Assembly (NCBI GenBank): GCA_963708895.1
Contig: CAVPUE010000004.1
Coordinates: forward strand, 1-64,000
Direction of reading: 5' to 3'
Origin: Bacillus_BD sp963708895
GTDB taxonomy: Bacteria > Bacillota > Bacilli > Bacillales > Cytobacillaceae
DNA: 64,000 nucleotides
Of the stretch, positions 36,232 through 44,790 are shown piece by piece; within the stretch, counting starts at the first letter, position 1, and every line of letters begins with the position of its first letter. A program made the position numbers and the translations under genes. Under the pieces are notes generated by a model, which had not been told where the DNA came from, did not search any database, and worked only from the letters and a program-made list of their open reading frames with translations.

Positions 36232-36891
36232 ATGAAAACAACAGGCATTATACTAGCAGGTGGGAAATCAAGTAGAATGGGGACTAATAAAGCTCTGCTT
36301 ACGATTGAAGGTAAGACAGTCATTGAAAGGATTATAGATCAACTGGATCAAATCGTGGACGAGATTATTGTTGTGACCAATCATTTTCAAGACTATGAGT
36401 TTTTACAGCTTCCAATGGTTGAAGACAAGTGGAGGGAAATGGGACCCCTTGCTGGAATCGATGCAGGATTGAATGCTTCCAAAACAGAACGGAATCTTAT
36501 TGTTGCTTGTGATATGCCTTTTATTTCGATAGAACTGGGTAAGTATTTACTGACCCTTTTAGATCAATATCAGGCAGCTGTTCCAGAAATCTCAGGACAG
36601 TTGCATCCCCTGTTTGCTGCCTATCGTAAGGACACTCTTAAGGCTGTCTCAAAATCACTTAATGAAAATCAACTTCGTATTAGACAACTTTTACATACTA
36701 TTCATGTTAAAATAATAAAGAATGAGATATTGGATTCACTTGGAATATCCACTGAGGAAATTTATTTTTTTAATATGAATCATCCAGATGAATATCATAA
36801 AGCAATTAAGATCATAAAAGAAAAAGGTGGTGTGAGTAATCATGAAGTTTTTCCAAGTAAAATCTGTGGGAAAAATAATCTCACTAATTGA
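36232..36891 (+). CDS. mobA: Molybdenum cofactor guanylyltransferase MobA
   Basis: 219 aa nucleotidyltransferase. IILAGGKSSRMGTNKALL at the N-terminus binds GTP; EDKWREMGPLAGIDAGL and ACDMPFIS (metal Asp) follow, then QLHPLFAAYRK. Converts Mo-molybdopterin to the guanine dinucleotide form. Start ATG after AAGAGGTGTTAATAAAT. Its last 17 codons overlap the beginning of a deleted moeA, and the tail may be read-through beyond the usual end. Confidence 0.88.
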   Translation: MKTTGIILAGGKSSRMGTNKALLTIEGKTVIERIIDQLDQIVDEIIVVTNHFQDYEFLQLPMVEDKWREMGPLAGIDAGLNASKTERNLIVACDMPFISIELGKYLLTLLDQYQAAVPEISGQLHPLFAAYRKDTLKAVSKSLNENQLRIRQLLHTIHVKIIKNEILDSLGISTEEIYFFNMNHPDEYHKAIKIIKEKGGVSNHEVFPSKICGKNNLTN

Positions 36892-36949
36892 AGATTTATT
36901 TCAGCCATTAACAGAACGTATGCCCTTACATAAGACATTCCAATTTTAA
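36842..36949 (+). pseudogene. moeA remnant (first 35 codons)
   Basis: ATG preceded by AAGGTGGTGTGAGTAATC opens MKFFQVKSVGKIISLIEDLF, then QPLTERMPL, which fits the N-terminus of a MoeA-type molybdopterin molybdenumtransferase. The frame then runs into a fragment of the dispersed MITE and stops. The remaining 380 or so codons are gone. This is exactly where moeA is expected, between mobA and moaE. Confidence 0.6.
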
Positions 36950-37001
36950 CGTAGAAAGAGCTTTTTTCTCTCTAAAGACTACAAAGTTTGAGAAAAAAGC
37001 C
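36939..37001 (+). mobile_element. MITE fragment at the moeA deletion junction
   Basis: 63 bp: CCAATTTTAACGTAGAAAGAGC (internal block, shown in part in other copies) joined to TTTTTTCTCTC and the right end ACAAAGTTTGAGAAAAAAGCC. The left half and part of the centre are missing, as if a deletion ran from moeA into the element. Confidence 0.7.
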
Positions 37002-37036
37002 TAAATGAATATGAAACAGTTGGGGGTTTATAGAAT

Positions 37037-37504
37037 ATGAACTACTATGAAATTTCAAAGGATCCAATCAATACACAAGAAGTAATAGATAAAGTGGTTC
37101 AGCGTGAAGCAGGTGCGATTACGACCTTTATTGGAACTGTAAGGGAACTAACACATGGAAGGAAAACGCTGTTTTTAATCTATGAAGCCTATGAAGCAAT
37201 GGCTGTTAAAAAGCTTGAACAAATTGGCCGTGAAATTGAGGAAAAGTGGGCGGGCTCTAAAGTAGCTATTACCCATAGAGTGGGTCGACTTGATATAACG
37301 GATATTGCCGTTGTCATTGCTGTTTCTACTCCACATCGTGCAGATGCCTATGAAGCCAATCGTTACGCGATTGAAAGGATTAAAGAAATCGTCCCAATCT
37401 GGAAAAAGGAACATTGGGAAGATGGTGAAGAATGGATAGGAAATCAAAAGGAAACGGTCTCCTATCCAACAGGAAAACCAGAGGAGAGTGATTTACATGA
37501 ATAA
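37037..37504 (+). CDS. moaE: Molybdopterin synthase catalytic subunit MoaE
   Basis: 155 aa. GAITTFIGTVRELTHGRK, IYEAYEAMAVKKLEQIG and AITHRVGRLDITDIAVVIAV are family signatures; catalytic lysines lie in WKKEHWEDGEEWIGN. Inserts two sulfurs into cPMP using thiocarboxylated MoaD. Overlaps moaD by 8 bp. 35 bp after the MITE fragment, so transcription from mobA must cross the moeA scar. Confidence 0.92.
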   Translation: MNYYEISKDPINTQEVIDKVVQREAGAITTFIGTVRELTHGRKTLFLIYEAYEAMAVKKLEQIGREIEEKWAGSKVAITHRVGRLDITDIAVVIAVSTPHRADAYEANRYAIERIKEIVPIWKKEHWEDGEEWIGNQKETVSYPTGKPEESDLHE

Positions 37505-37727
37505 GGTTCTCTTTTTTGCTCATTTACGTGATACAGTCGGACAGGAAAGTATTGAATATAACGCTAATGGGATCACTGTTTCGGATTTAAAACAGCAGAT
37601 TTCTGAAAAATATGACCTAAAAGTAGACAATGTGATGGTCTCCATCAACGAAGAGTTTGCTGCCAATGACGACATTATTCAAGACGGAGAAACGATTGCC
37701 TTTATTCCACCAGTAAGTGGCGGTTGA
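37497..37727 (+). CDS. moaD: Molybdopterin synthase sulfur carrier subunit MoaD
   Basis: 76 aa ubiquitin-like protein ending IPPVSGG with the required C-terminal Gly-Gly. VLFFAHLRDTVGQ and VSDLKQQISEKY are typical. ATG follows GAGGAGAGTGATTTAC inside the end of moaE, so it is translationally coupled. Confidence 0.93.
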   Translation: MNKVLFFAHLRDTVGQESIEYNANGITVSDLKQQISEKYDLKVDNVMVSINEEFAANDDIIQDGETIAFIPPVSGG

Positions 37728-37788
37728 TAAGGCTAGATAAAAAATGCGGATTCATACAGATAAAATGAGTTGAAAAGAAGGTATCTAA

Positions 37789-38790
37789 ATGTTTGAACGA
37801 TATTCCCGACAGATGTTATTCGCACCGATTGGTAAAGAGGGACAAGAGAAAATTCGCTCGAAGCATGTATTGATGATTGGAGCAGGGGCACTTGGCTCTA
37901 ATAATGCTGAAATGTTAACACGAGCAGGTATTGGCGAGTTAACAATCGTTGACCGTGATTATGTAGAAGAAAGTAATCTTCAACGTCAACAGCTCTATAC
38001 GGAAAAAGATGTCGCACAAAAGCTCCCAAAAGCAGCTGCAGCAGAAAAGCGGTTAAAAGAAATCAATTCTGATGTGAAAATTCATGGCATCATTGGTGAT
38101 GCCAATCCTGAAATGCTTGCGGAACTAGCAAAAGGTAAAGACTTAATTATTGACGCAACGGATAATTTTGAAACAAGACTGGCCATTAATGATATTTCTC
38201 AAAAATTCAAGATTCCTTGGATTTATGGAGCAGTGGTCGGAAGTTTTGGAATGTGTTTTACGATTATTCCTGGTAAGACACCGTGTCTTCATTGTTTATT
38301 GAAGTCAATGCCAATGCAGCAGGGAATGACATGTGATACGGTTGGAATTATTTCACCTACTGTTGGAATGGTGACTTCTTATCAAACCGCTGAAGCATTA
38401 AAAATTCTCGTTGAGGATTGGGATGCCGTTCGGACAAGCTTTGTAAGTTTTGATTTATGGCGAAATCAATATTCCAGTATGAAAATGACAAAAGCGAAGG
38501 ATGAGTCCTGTTTGTCCTGTGGAACCAATGCGACATACCCATTTTTAGAACAAGAGAATTTAACAAAATCAACGGTTCTCTGTGGTAGGGATACGGTTCA
38601 AGTTAGACCTCCAAAACAACTTCAAATTGAATTAGAAGCACTGGCCAACAGGTTAACAGAGATCGGATATGTAGTAAAAGGAAATCATTTTTCGATCGAA
38701 AGTGCTAAAGAGCGTATCGTTATTTTTAAAGATGGACGTGCCTTGTCCATGGAACCAAAGATTCTAACAACATCGGCAATTTGCGGATAA
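37789..38790 (+). CDS. moeB: MoeB/ThiF-family adenylyltransferase (altered C-terminus)
   Basis: Activates MoaD or ThiS by C-terminal adenylation. MIGAGALGSNNAEMLTRAG near 30 is the ATP loop, DRDYVEESNLQRQQLY the catalytic Arg region, and CLHC (about 165) with CLSC (about 240) bind zinc. Residues 270-325 form an extra C-terminal domain. The end is abnormal: one base seems lost near 38743 (GRALVHGTKD expected), and what follows is shared with the end of the opposite DUF421 gene. Roughly the last 15-20 residues are missing. 61 bp after moaD. Confidence 0.85.
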   Translation: MFERYSRQMLFAPIGKEGQEKIRSKHVLMIGAGALGSNNAEMLTRAGIGELTIVDRDYVEESNLQRQQLYTEKDVAQKLPKAAAAEKRLKEINSDVKIHGIIGDANPEMLAELAKGKDLIIDATDNFETRLAINDISQKFKIPWIYGAVVGSFGMCFTIIPGKTPCLHCLLKSMPMQQGMTCDTVGIISPTVGMVTSYQTAEALKILVEDWDAVRTSFVSFDLWRNQYSSMKMTKAKDESCLSCGTNATYPFLEQENLTKSTVLCGRDTVQVRPPKQLQIELEALANRLTEIGYVVKGNHFSIESAKERIVIFKDGRALSMEPKILTTSAICG

Positions 38791-39197
38791 CCGTTGCTTC
38801 TTAGAATCGAAAGAAGCTGAGTAACGGATAGTTTTGATTTTTCAAGATTATCCTCGAGAATTTCCCCGTTTTTAATAAGAAGGGTAGGTTCGCCTAAAAA
38901 TAGTCGATTAATGAGTTGGTATAAGGTTAACTTGGAAAACAGGATATGAAGTAAGGTAAGTATGACCAGTGCATAAAGGGTAGGCCTAAATTCAGTACTA
39001 ATTAATGGTTCGGAAGCAATTGTACCAACAATGATAATCGCGACTAAATCATAAGGAGTCATTTGAATAATTGTCGATTTACCCATTAATCTCATAATAG
39101 CAATAGTCAGAAGATAGATACATAAGATTTTTAATAATAAAATCATAAGATGTGGCACCTCTATTTTTATAAAAGGAAAGTTACTCCATGATAACAA
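38685..39197 (-). CDS. DUF421 (YetF-like) membrane protein, C-terminally truncated
   Basis: 170 aa: two or three N-terminal helices (LMILLLKILCIYLLTIAIMR, LYALVILTLLHILF), MGKSTIIQMTPYDLVAIIIVG signature, then the cytoplasmic domain through LSVTQLLSILRSNGYPQIADV. Usual members continue for 50-80 residues from there; here the frame enters moeB antisense sequence (106-bp overlap) and the last 20 residues are not family-like. A deletion between the convergent genes explains both ends. Confidence 0.75.
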   Translation of the reverse strand: MLSWSNFPFIKIEVPHLMILLLKILCIYLLTIAIMRLMGKSTIIQMTPYDLVAIIIVGTIASEPLISTEFRPTLYALVILTLLHILFSKLTLYQLINRLFLGEPTLLIKNGEILEDNLEKSKLSVTQLLSILRSNGYPQIADVVRIFGSMDKARPSLKITIRSLALSIEK

Positions 39198-39304
39198 TAA
39201 GGTTACCTATTATGTCGAATCTATACAATCTTTGCCAGGTGGTATGTTCCATTTAATCGTAAAGAAAATTATTTCTTGTTGAAACAAGGTTGTTAGTTTT
39301 TAAA

Positions 39305-39320
39305 TGTTTCACGTGAAACA
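39305..39320. promoter_or_regulatory. Chromosomal parS site (ParB/Spo0J binding)
   Basis: TGTTTCACGTGAAACA, a perfect 16-bp palindrome identical to the Bacillus parS consensus. Intergenic between the DUF421 gene and ywdI. Loads ParB and, through it, SMC; usually found in the origin-proximal part of the chromosome. Confidence 0.95.
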
Positions 39321-39471
39321 TGTCAGATTGAAAAAGATATGTCTAATTATCAGTAAATATAGATGAAGAGATTTGACAGGATTCTATAAAAAGTCGTTAA
39401 GGCTGTTATTTCTCCCATTTTCATGTAAAATAAATAGAAGATTGTTAATGACAATGTTTTTGGAGGTACAT

Positions 39472-39776
39472 ATGAATATTTCAGTTGAAAAACTGCTTCA
39501 TAAAATAGAGGAAGAGTTAAAAGAAGCAAAAGGCACTAATTCAGATGCAAAAATCAGAGAACGTGTCCATGCCATTAAAACAATGTGTGAGTTGATTTTA
39601 GAAGAATCAACAACTGTAACTAGTACCAACTACAACATCAGCTGACGGCAAATAATGCATCCAATTTGATTGTTTCAAACCCAACTTATAGGGGACAAGT
39701 AGCGTCGATGCCAAACCAACAAGAAAGATTAATCATAGATGAGGAGTCAAATGGAGAGTCCATTTTTGACTTTTAA
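39472..39776 (+). CDS. ywdI: YwdI family protein (frameshifted)
   Basis: About 101 aa after correction. N-terminal MNISVEKLLHKIEEELKEAK and VHAIKTMCELILEE match YwdI of B. subtilis; after a one-base loss between 39624 and 39640 the frame continues LTANNASNLIVSNPTYRGQ to the ending EESNGESIFDF. Start ATG follows TTGGAGGTACAT. Followed by ywdK after 29 bp, as in B. subtilis. Function unknown. Confidence 0.72.
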
Positions 39777-39805
39777 AAGTACTTCATAAAGGGGAGGGAG
39801 TTAGC

Positions 39806-40177
39806 GTGAAAATATTTATTATCATTGGGGCTGCCTTGGCTGGTTTGTCTGTGGCCTTTGGAGCGTTTGGAGCTCATATTCTTGAGAGAATGTTAGAACC
39901 AAGGTATTTAGAAATTTGGGGAAAAGGGGTTACATACCAAATGCTTCATGCGATTGGGATCTTAATCGTAGGGGTGTTGCTTGGTAAACTTCCAGGAAAT
40001 TCATTGCTATCATGGTCAGGCTGGTTAATGTTCATTGGTGTAATTATATTCTCAGGAAGCTTATATGTATTAAGTTTTACGAAGATTGGTGTTTTAGGAG
40101 CAATCACACCGATTGGCGGAGTTTCTTTTATCGTGGCTTGGATTTTAATGATTGTTGCAGCAGTTAAATATTTATAG
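39806..40177 (+). CDS. ywdK: DUF423 membrane protein YwdK
   Basis: 123 aa with four membrane helices. GLSVAFGAFGAHILERML near residue 12, WGKGVTYQMLHAIGIL and GSLYVLSFTKIGVLGAITPIGG are DUF423 hallmarks. GTG start after AGGGGAGGGAGTTAGC. Function unknown; conserved next to ywdI. Confidence 0.9.
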   Translation: MKIFIIIGAALAGLSVAFGAFGAHILERMLEPRYLEIWGKGVTYQMLHAIGILIVGVLLGKLPGNSLLSWSGWLMFIGVIIFSGSLYVLSFTKIGVLGAITPIGGVSFIVAWILMIVAAVKYL

Positions 40178-40180
40178 GAA

Positions 40181-40220
40181 AAAGGGAGAGTGACTACTTT
40201 GCGTCACTCTCCCTTTGTTT
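40181..40220. terminator. Bidirectional terminator between ywdK and gerQ
   Basis: AAAGGGAGAGTGAC pairs with GTCACTCTCCCTTT around TACTTTGC, with flanking A and T runs. Confidence 0.88.
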
Positions 40221-40249
40221 AAGTATAAGTCGTGCAAGGTGAATTTTTC

Positions 40250-40681
40250 TTACTCTCTAGGTGAATGGGTTGTTAGTCCGCCAAAGTCAGGACTATATTC
40301 AATTTCTTCATTAAAAGTCACATAGTCGAGATAAACCATTGGCAATAAAAGTCTCTGACCTGTTTCAGGATCACTAAGGATTAAATGGTCTCTACCAGCG
40401 GCTTCAATTACACCCTCCCATGTTTTTGCATTCCATTGACTGTTATTTTCAAATGTAGCATAGACTGTTGCGAGTTTTCCTCTATTTAGCCGAAGAATAT
40501 TTTCGATATAGGATTGTTCGACTGGAAGCATTCCAATGCCTCCTGGAGCCCCTGTGGCTAATTGAGGTGCTACCATTGGCATTTGTGGAAACTGTTGTTG
40601 TTGTTGTGGATAAACAGCTTGCTGCATGGGTCCTGCGGCTCCATAATATGGATTTTGTCTGTATGGTTGATAATAACTCAT
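40250..40681 (-). CDS. gerQ: Spore coat protein GerQ
   Basis: 143 aa: Tyr/Pro/Gln-rich N-terminal half (SYYQPYRQNPYYGAAGP, YPQQQQQFP) followed by a conserved domain SYIENILRLNRGKLATVYAT and LLLPMVYLDYVTFNEEIEYSP. GerQ is a coat protein cross-linked by transglutaminase and needed for CwlJ localisation in germination. Start ATG after TTAGGAGGGAATGTA. Synteny with ywdL supports it. Confidence 0.92.
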   Translation of the reverse strand: MSYYQPYRQNPYYGAAGPMQQAVYPQQQQQFPQMPMVAPQLATGAPGGIGMLPVEQSYIENILRLNRGKLATVYATFENNSQWNAKTWEGVIEAAGRDHLILSDPETGQRLLLPMVYLDYVTFNEEIEYSPDFGGLTTHSPRE

Positions 40682-40883
40682 TACATTCCCTCCTAATCCT
40701 TTATCGCAAGTTAGAAAATATGAAGTATAATAGAAACCAATTTGCACTCTAACTTGCCTTCATGCTAAAAAACTCAAGTAATAATAACTACTCACTAAAT
40801 AATGAATATGGAAAAGGGGGACTAAATATACCAAAAAAGTGAAGGTTTAATAATCATTAACATTTCCTTTTACGGTTTAGAGA

Positions 40884-40913
40884 AACAAAAATGGATGGCG
40901 ACTATGCCATCCA
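40884..40913 (-). terminator. Rho-independent terminator of hemQ
   Basis: On the minus strand GGATGGC/GCCATCC around ATAGTC, then ATTTTTG. Starts eight bases after the hemQ stop. Confidence 0.7.
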
Positions 40914-40920
40914 CTTCAAA

Positions 40921-41670
40921 TTAATTTACTTGTAAAAATGAACCAATCTTTTCTTCAGAAAGAATATTTCCTACAAAGAAAGCACCAAATTCACCGTATC
41001 TTGCACTTACTTCATCAAAACGCATTTCATACACAAGCTTTTTAAATTGAAGAACATCATCTGCGAATAAGGTAACACCCCATTCAAAATCATCGAAGCC
41101 AACAGAGCCGGTTATGATTTGTTTTACTTTACCTGCGTATTGACGGCCAATCATGCCATGACTCCTCATTAACGTTTGACGTTCTTCCATTGGGAGCATG
41201 TACCAGTTATCATTCCCTTGGCGACGTTTGTCCATCGGATAGAAGCAAACATGTTTTGCTTTTGGTAAAGTCGGATACAATCTAGAGCGGATATGTGGAT
41301 TTTGATAAGGATCTCCTTCTTCAGCTGAAAGATAATTACTTAATTCGACAACAGATACATAGGATCCCGATGGTATTGTATATTCTGCTAATTTCGTTTT
41401 ATTAAATTCCGTTTCGATTTCATTTAATTCTTCCATAGTAGGACGTAAAATCATTAACATAAAATCAGCTTTTTGGCCAACAATGGTGTATAGTGCGTGA
41501 CTACCGTTATTTTCACTTTGGGTTTTGTTCCATTTTTCGATAAGACCCAAGTATTCATGAATTGCTGACTCTCTCTCATCACTTGATAACAGTTTCCAAG
41601 AGTTCCAATCGATTGTTCGGAAATCATGTAAGCAGTACCAGCCATCTAACGTTTTTGCCGCTTCACTCAT
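40921..41670 (-). CDS. hemQ: Coproheme decarboxylase HemQ
   Basis: 249 aa chlorite-dismutase-family enzyme making haem b from coproheme in Gram-positives. LDGWYCLHDFRTIDW at the N-terminus, YVSVVELSNYLS (catalytic Tyr region), ARLYP-like SRLYPTLPKAKHVCFYPMDKRR, and MLPMEERQTLMRSHGMIGRQYAGKV (in part; distal His) fit HemQ/YwfI. Start ATG after ATAGGAGTGATATTG. Divergent from pta as in B. subtilis. Confidence 0.93.
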   Translation of the reverse strand: MSEAAKTLDGWYCLHDFRTIDWNSWKLLSSDERESAIHEYLGLIEKWNKTQSENNGSHALYTIVGQKADFMLMILRPTMEELNEIETEFNKTKLAEYTIPSGSYVSVVELSNYLSAEEGDPYQNPHIRSRLYPTLPKAKHVCFYPMDKRRQGNDNWYMLPMEERQTLMRSHGMIGRQYAGKVKQIITGSVGFDDFEWGVTLFADDVLQFKKLVYEMRFDEVSARYGEFGAFFVGNILSEEKIGSFLQVN

Positions 41671-41915
41671 CAATATCACTCCTATTATGACTATTCTTTA
41701 TACACTACTATAGCATAGTTTTACCATATACTCATGAAAGAAACCATGAAAAGAGTTCAAACCAAGTCTAGTGAGGATAATTTAGATGAAAGTGGAAAAT
41801 AGTATAATAAGGAATGTTTAATAAGTTAAAATAAGATTATTTTAAAAAGTTCTAATAGTAGAACTTCAATGCGTTTAGGCCTTAATTTGTTGAAAATTAA
41901 TTTTGGTGGAGTATT

Positions 41916-41949
41916 CTAGTATTGGAATGTTTATCCATTCTAATACTAG
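41916..41949 (+). promoter_or_regulatory. Strong hairpin in the pta leader
   Basis: CTAGTATTGGAATG pairs with CATTCTAATACTAG (13 of 14 plus one G-U) around TTTATC, 48 bp before pta. No T-run follows, so it is not a standard terminator. It may stabilise the mRNA or bind a regulator. The rest of 41671-41996 shows no gene. Confidence 0.45.
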
Positions 41950-41996
41950 ATTAACTTCATTCAGCAAGCGAATTTAATTATATAGGAGGTCATATT

Positions 41997-42974
41997 ATGA
42001 GTGATTTATTTACAGGTTTAAAGGAAAAGGTATCTGGGAAGAATATGAAAATTGTTTTTCCGGAAGGGTTAGATGAAAGAGTATTAACAGCTGCGGGTCG
42101 TCTTGCTGCTGATGGTGTGTTAACACCGATTATTGTTGGAAACATTGAGCAGGTGGAAGCGAAAGCGAAGGAATTAAATGTTTCTTTAGACAATGCTGAA
42201 ATCTATGATCCTGCAAACTATGCTGAATTTGATGCATTGGTAGCTTCGTTTGTAGAACGTCGTAAAGGAAAAGCAACTGAAGAGGATGCTCGTAAAATTC
42301 TTCTAGATGAAAACTACTTTGGAACGATGCTTGTTTATACAAATAAAGCGGATGGTCTTGTTAGTGGTGCAGCACATTCAACGGCAGATACGGTTCGTCC
42401 TGCCTTACAAATTATTAAAACGAAACAAGGTGTTAGCAAAACCTCAGGTGTATTCATCATGGCTCGTGAAGAAGAGAAATATGTTTTTGCAGATTGCGCG
42501 ATTAACATTGCTCCAGACAGCAATGATTTAGCGGAAATTGCGATTGAAAGTGCGAAGACAGCAGAAATGTTTGATATTGAGCCACGTGTAGCGATGCTAA
42601 GTTTCTCAACAAAGGGTTCAGCGAAATCAGAAGAAACGGAAAAGGTTTCAAATGCGGTGGAAGAAGCGAAAAAACGGGCGCCACAGCTAGTCGTTGATGG
42701 TGAATTCCAATTTGACGCTGCTTTTGTTCCATCAGTTGCGAAAAAGAAAGCACCAGGCTCTGTTCTTCAAGGAGATGCTACTGTATTTGTATTCCCAAGT
42801 CTTGAAGCTGGTAACATTGGTTACAAAATTGCCCAACGTTTAGGAAACTTTGATGCAGTGGGTCCAATTTTACAAGGATTGAATGCTCCAGTAAATGACC
42901 TTTCTCGTGGCTGTGACGAAGATGATGTTTATAAATTAGCTTTAATTACAGCTGCACAGGCATTAGCTAAATAA
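41997..42974 (+). CDS. pta: Phosphate acetyltransferase
   Basis: 325 aa. Interconverts acetyl-CoA and acetyl phosphate in overflow metabolism. KIVFPEGLDERVLTAAGRL, YFGTMLVYTNKADGLVSGAAHST, and VFVFPSLEAGNIGYKIAQRLG are the Pta signatures. ATG after ATAGGAGGTCATATT. Own terminator follows. Confidence 0.95.
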   Translation: MSDLFTGLKEKVSGKNMKIVFPEGLDERVLTAAGRLAADGVLTPIIVGNIEQVEAKAKELNVSLDNAEIYDPANYAEFDALVASFVERRKGKATEEDARKILLDENYFGTMLVYTNKADGLVSGAAHSTADTVRPALQIIKTKQGVSKTSGVFIMAREEEKYVFADCAINIAPDSNDLAEIAIESAKTAEMFDIEPRVAMLSFSTKGSAKSEETEKVSNAVEEAKKRAPQLVVDGEFQFDAAFVPSVAKKKAPGSVLQGDATVFVFPSLEAGNIGYKIAQRLGNFDAVGPILQGLNAPVNDLSRGCDEDDVYKLALITAAQALAK

Positions 42975-42985
42975 TAGAAAAAATG

Positions 42986-43016
42986 GGGGAGCTGGTCACT
43001 TTGGTCAGCTCCTTTT
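42986..43016 (+). terminator. Rho-independent terminator of pta
   Basis: GGAGCTG/CAGCTCC stem around GTCACTTTGGT, then TTTT. Confidence 0.75.
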
Positions 43017-43117
43017 AAAATTTTTAAAAGTATTCTTATCAAAGCCTGAGTCCATGATGTAGTAGAAATTCAATGTTCTTGGTAGAATAAGTATACAAAG
43101 ATTTGAGGAGAAGTAGA

Positions 43118-43957
43118 ATGGACAAATTATTAGTGCAAGAGCGGTGGAGGGTGATTGACCAATCCTCATCCGGTTTATATAACAGTGCATTACAATCGTT
43201 TGGGATGGACGATACGCTCTGTGCGTCTGTTGGGAAAGGCGGCGCTCCAGCCACAGCCCGATCATGGGTTCATACAAACACGATTGTACTTGGTATCCAG
43301 GATACAAAGCTTCCCTTTTTACAAGAAGGAGTATCCTTTTTAAAGGAAAAAGGATATGACGTGATTGTCAGAAACTCAGGAGGCTTAGCGGTAGTTCTAG
43401 ATGAGGGCGTTTTGAATCTTTCACTTGTCTTTCCTGAGGGAAAAAAGAGAATTGAGATTAATCAAGGCTATGATGCGATGTGGGCACTGGTAAAGGAAAT
43501 GTTTCAGGATTTTGACCATGAAATTGAAGCAAGGGAAATCGTTGGTTCATACTGTCCAGGAAGCTATGACCTTAGCATAGACGGTAAAAAATTTGCAGGG
43601 ATTTCACAGCGAAGAATTAGAAATGGCGTAGCCGTTCAAATCTACCTTTGTGTGAATGGTAGTGGGGCTCGGCGTGCAGAGCTTATTAAGCAATTTTATG
43701 AGCTTAGTAAAAAAGGCAGAGAAACGAAGCAGGTTTTCCCTGAAATTGTTCCAGAAGTGATGTCATCGCTAACAGAACTTCTTTCTACTCCTTTTATGAT
43801 TCAAGACATTATGTTGCGCTTTTTACAAGTTTTGCGAACCAAATCAAAACAACTTACATCAGAATCACTATCAGCAGAGGAAGGTCTTCTTTTTCAAGAC
43901 TATTTAGACAGAGTTACAGAGCGGAATGACAAAGTGTTAACGGCATTGGATAACTAA
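43118..43957 (+). CDS. lipL: Octanoyl-[GcvH]:protein N-octanoyltransferase LipL
   Basis: 279 aa, BPL/LplA/LipB fold. RNSGGLAVVLDEGVLNLSLV and the catalytic-Cys motif GSYCPGSYDLSIDGKKFAGISQRR (in part) are diagnostic. Transfers octanoyl from GcvH to E2 subunits in lipoate synthesis. ATG after TTGAGGAGAAGTAGA. Follows pta as B. subtilis ywfL follows the pta region. Confidence 0.93.
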   Translation: MDKLLVQERWRVIDQSSSGLYNSALQSFGMDDTLCASVGKGGAPATARSWVHTNTIVLGIQDTKLPFLQEGVSFLKEKGYDVIVRNSGGLAVVLDEGVLNLSLVFPEGKKRIEINQGYDAMWALVKEMFQDFDHEIEAREIVGSYCPGSYDLSIDGKKFAGISQRRIRNGVAVQIYLCVNGSGARRAELIKQFYELSKKGRETKQVFPEIVPEVMSSLTELLSTPFMIQDIMLRFLQVLRTKSKQLTSESLSAEEGLLFQDYLDRVTERNDKVLTALDN

Positions 43958-43970
43958 ATTTTTCAAAAAC

Positions 43971-44008
43971 AAAAAAGCCGCAAGCATTGATTGGCTGCGG
44001 CTTTTATT
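43971..44008. terminator. Bidirectional terminator between lipL and rsfA
   Basis: AAAAGCCGCA pairs with TGCGGCTTTT around an AGCATTGATTGGC loop. Confidence 0.88.
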
Positions 44009-44031
44009 ATAGGATTGTTGCCTATCTCCGG

Positions 44032-44790
44032 TTATTCTGCTACTTTTTCAAGATTTCCGTTTCGGTCCATTTTAAAGGTTGTGGAACTGTGGTCTTCTTC
44101 TTCAAACACGGCTAGCTTACGAGCACGATTCATGATTTTCATCAGCGTCTCGTAATCTTCTTGCATCGTACCTGTATTCTCTTCCATTTCCTTTATTTTC
44201 TTCTCTAATTCCTTATTTTTGGCCCTTACATCGGTCAATTCTCGTTTTAATCTGTCATTCTCAATTTTTAAAATATCAATCTGTAGATTAGAACGTTTTA
44301 AGTTTTCTAAATAAGTAATTACATAATCAATACTACCAGGGTTTGAGGCCACAGTAGGAGACTGAACAGGACTAGGCGAACCGATAAACTCCTCAGCCAT
44401 TTCCATCTGTACATCGCTTGTTTCATATTGTTGCATTTCCACTTCCTGTACAGTCGGGATTTCCATTGTTGGAATCGGAGGAACTGCCTCTATTTCTTCT
44501 AGACTAGGTTGTGGTGGCGAGTATAATAGTTTCTTTTTACCACCTTGCTCTTTACCTAGAATTCTTTGTCTTTGCTTCCGTTGCTTTTTAGCAAGCGATA
44601 GTGCTTTTTCATAGTTATGTCTTACAACTGCATTCCATCTGAAGCCACAAGCTGCAGAGGTTCTATTAAGCTTGTCACCTACTTCTTCAAATGCATTTAA
44701 TTGAGTACTTCCTTCTCTAACATGTCTGAGGACGGTTTCAGCTAATAATAAATCATTTTCATCTGTCCAAGCATCTTGTCTCACTTTCAC
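44032..44790 (-). CDS. rsfA: RsfA-family prespore regulator
   Basis: 252 aa. N-terminal Myb/SANT-like DNA-binding region (RQDAWTDENDLLLAETVLRH, LNRTSAACGFRWNAVVR), a Pro/Glu-rich linker (95-155) and a long C-terminal coiled coil (about 165-225, ILKIENDRLKRELTDVRAKN). RsfA fine-tunes sigma-F genes in the forespore. GTG start 9 nt after GGGAG; the TTG touching the site is less likely. Confidence 0.88.
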   Translation of the reverse strand: MKVRQDAWTDENDLLLAETVLRHVREGSTQLNAFEEVGDKLNRTSAACGFRWNAVVRHNYEKALSLAKKQRKQRQRILGKEQGGKKKLLYSPPQPSLEEIEAVPPIPTMEIPTVQEVEMQQYETSDVQMEMAEEFIGSPSPVQSPTVASNPGSIDYVITYLENLKRSNLQIDILKIENDRLKRELTDVRAKNKELEKKIKEMEENTGTMQEDYETLMKIMNRARKLAVFEEEDHSSTTFKMDRNGNLEKVAE

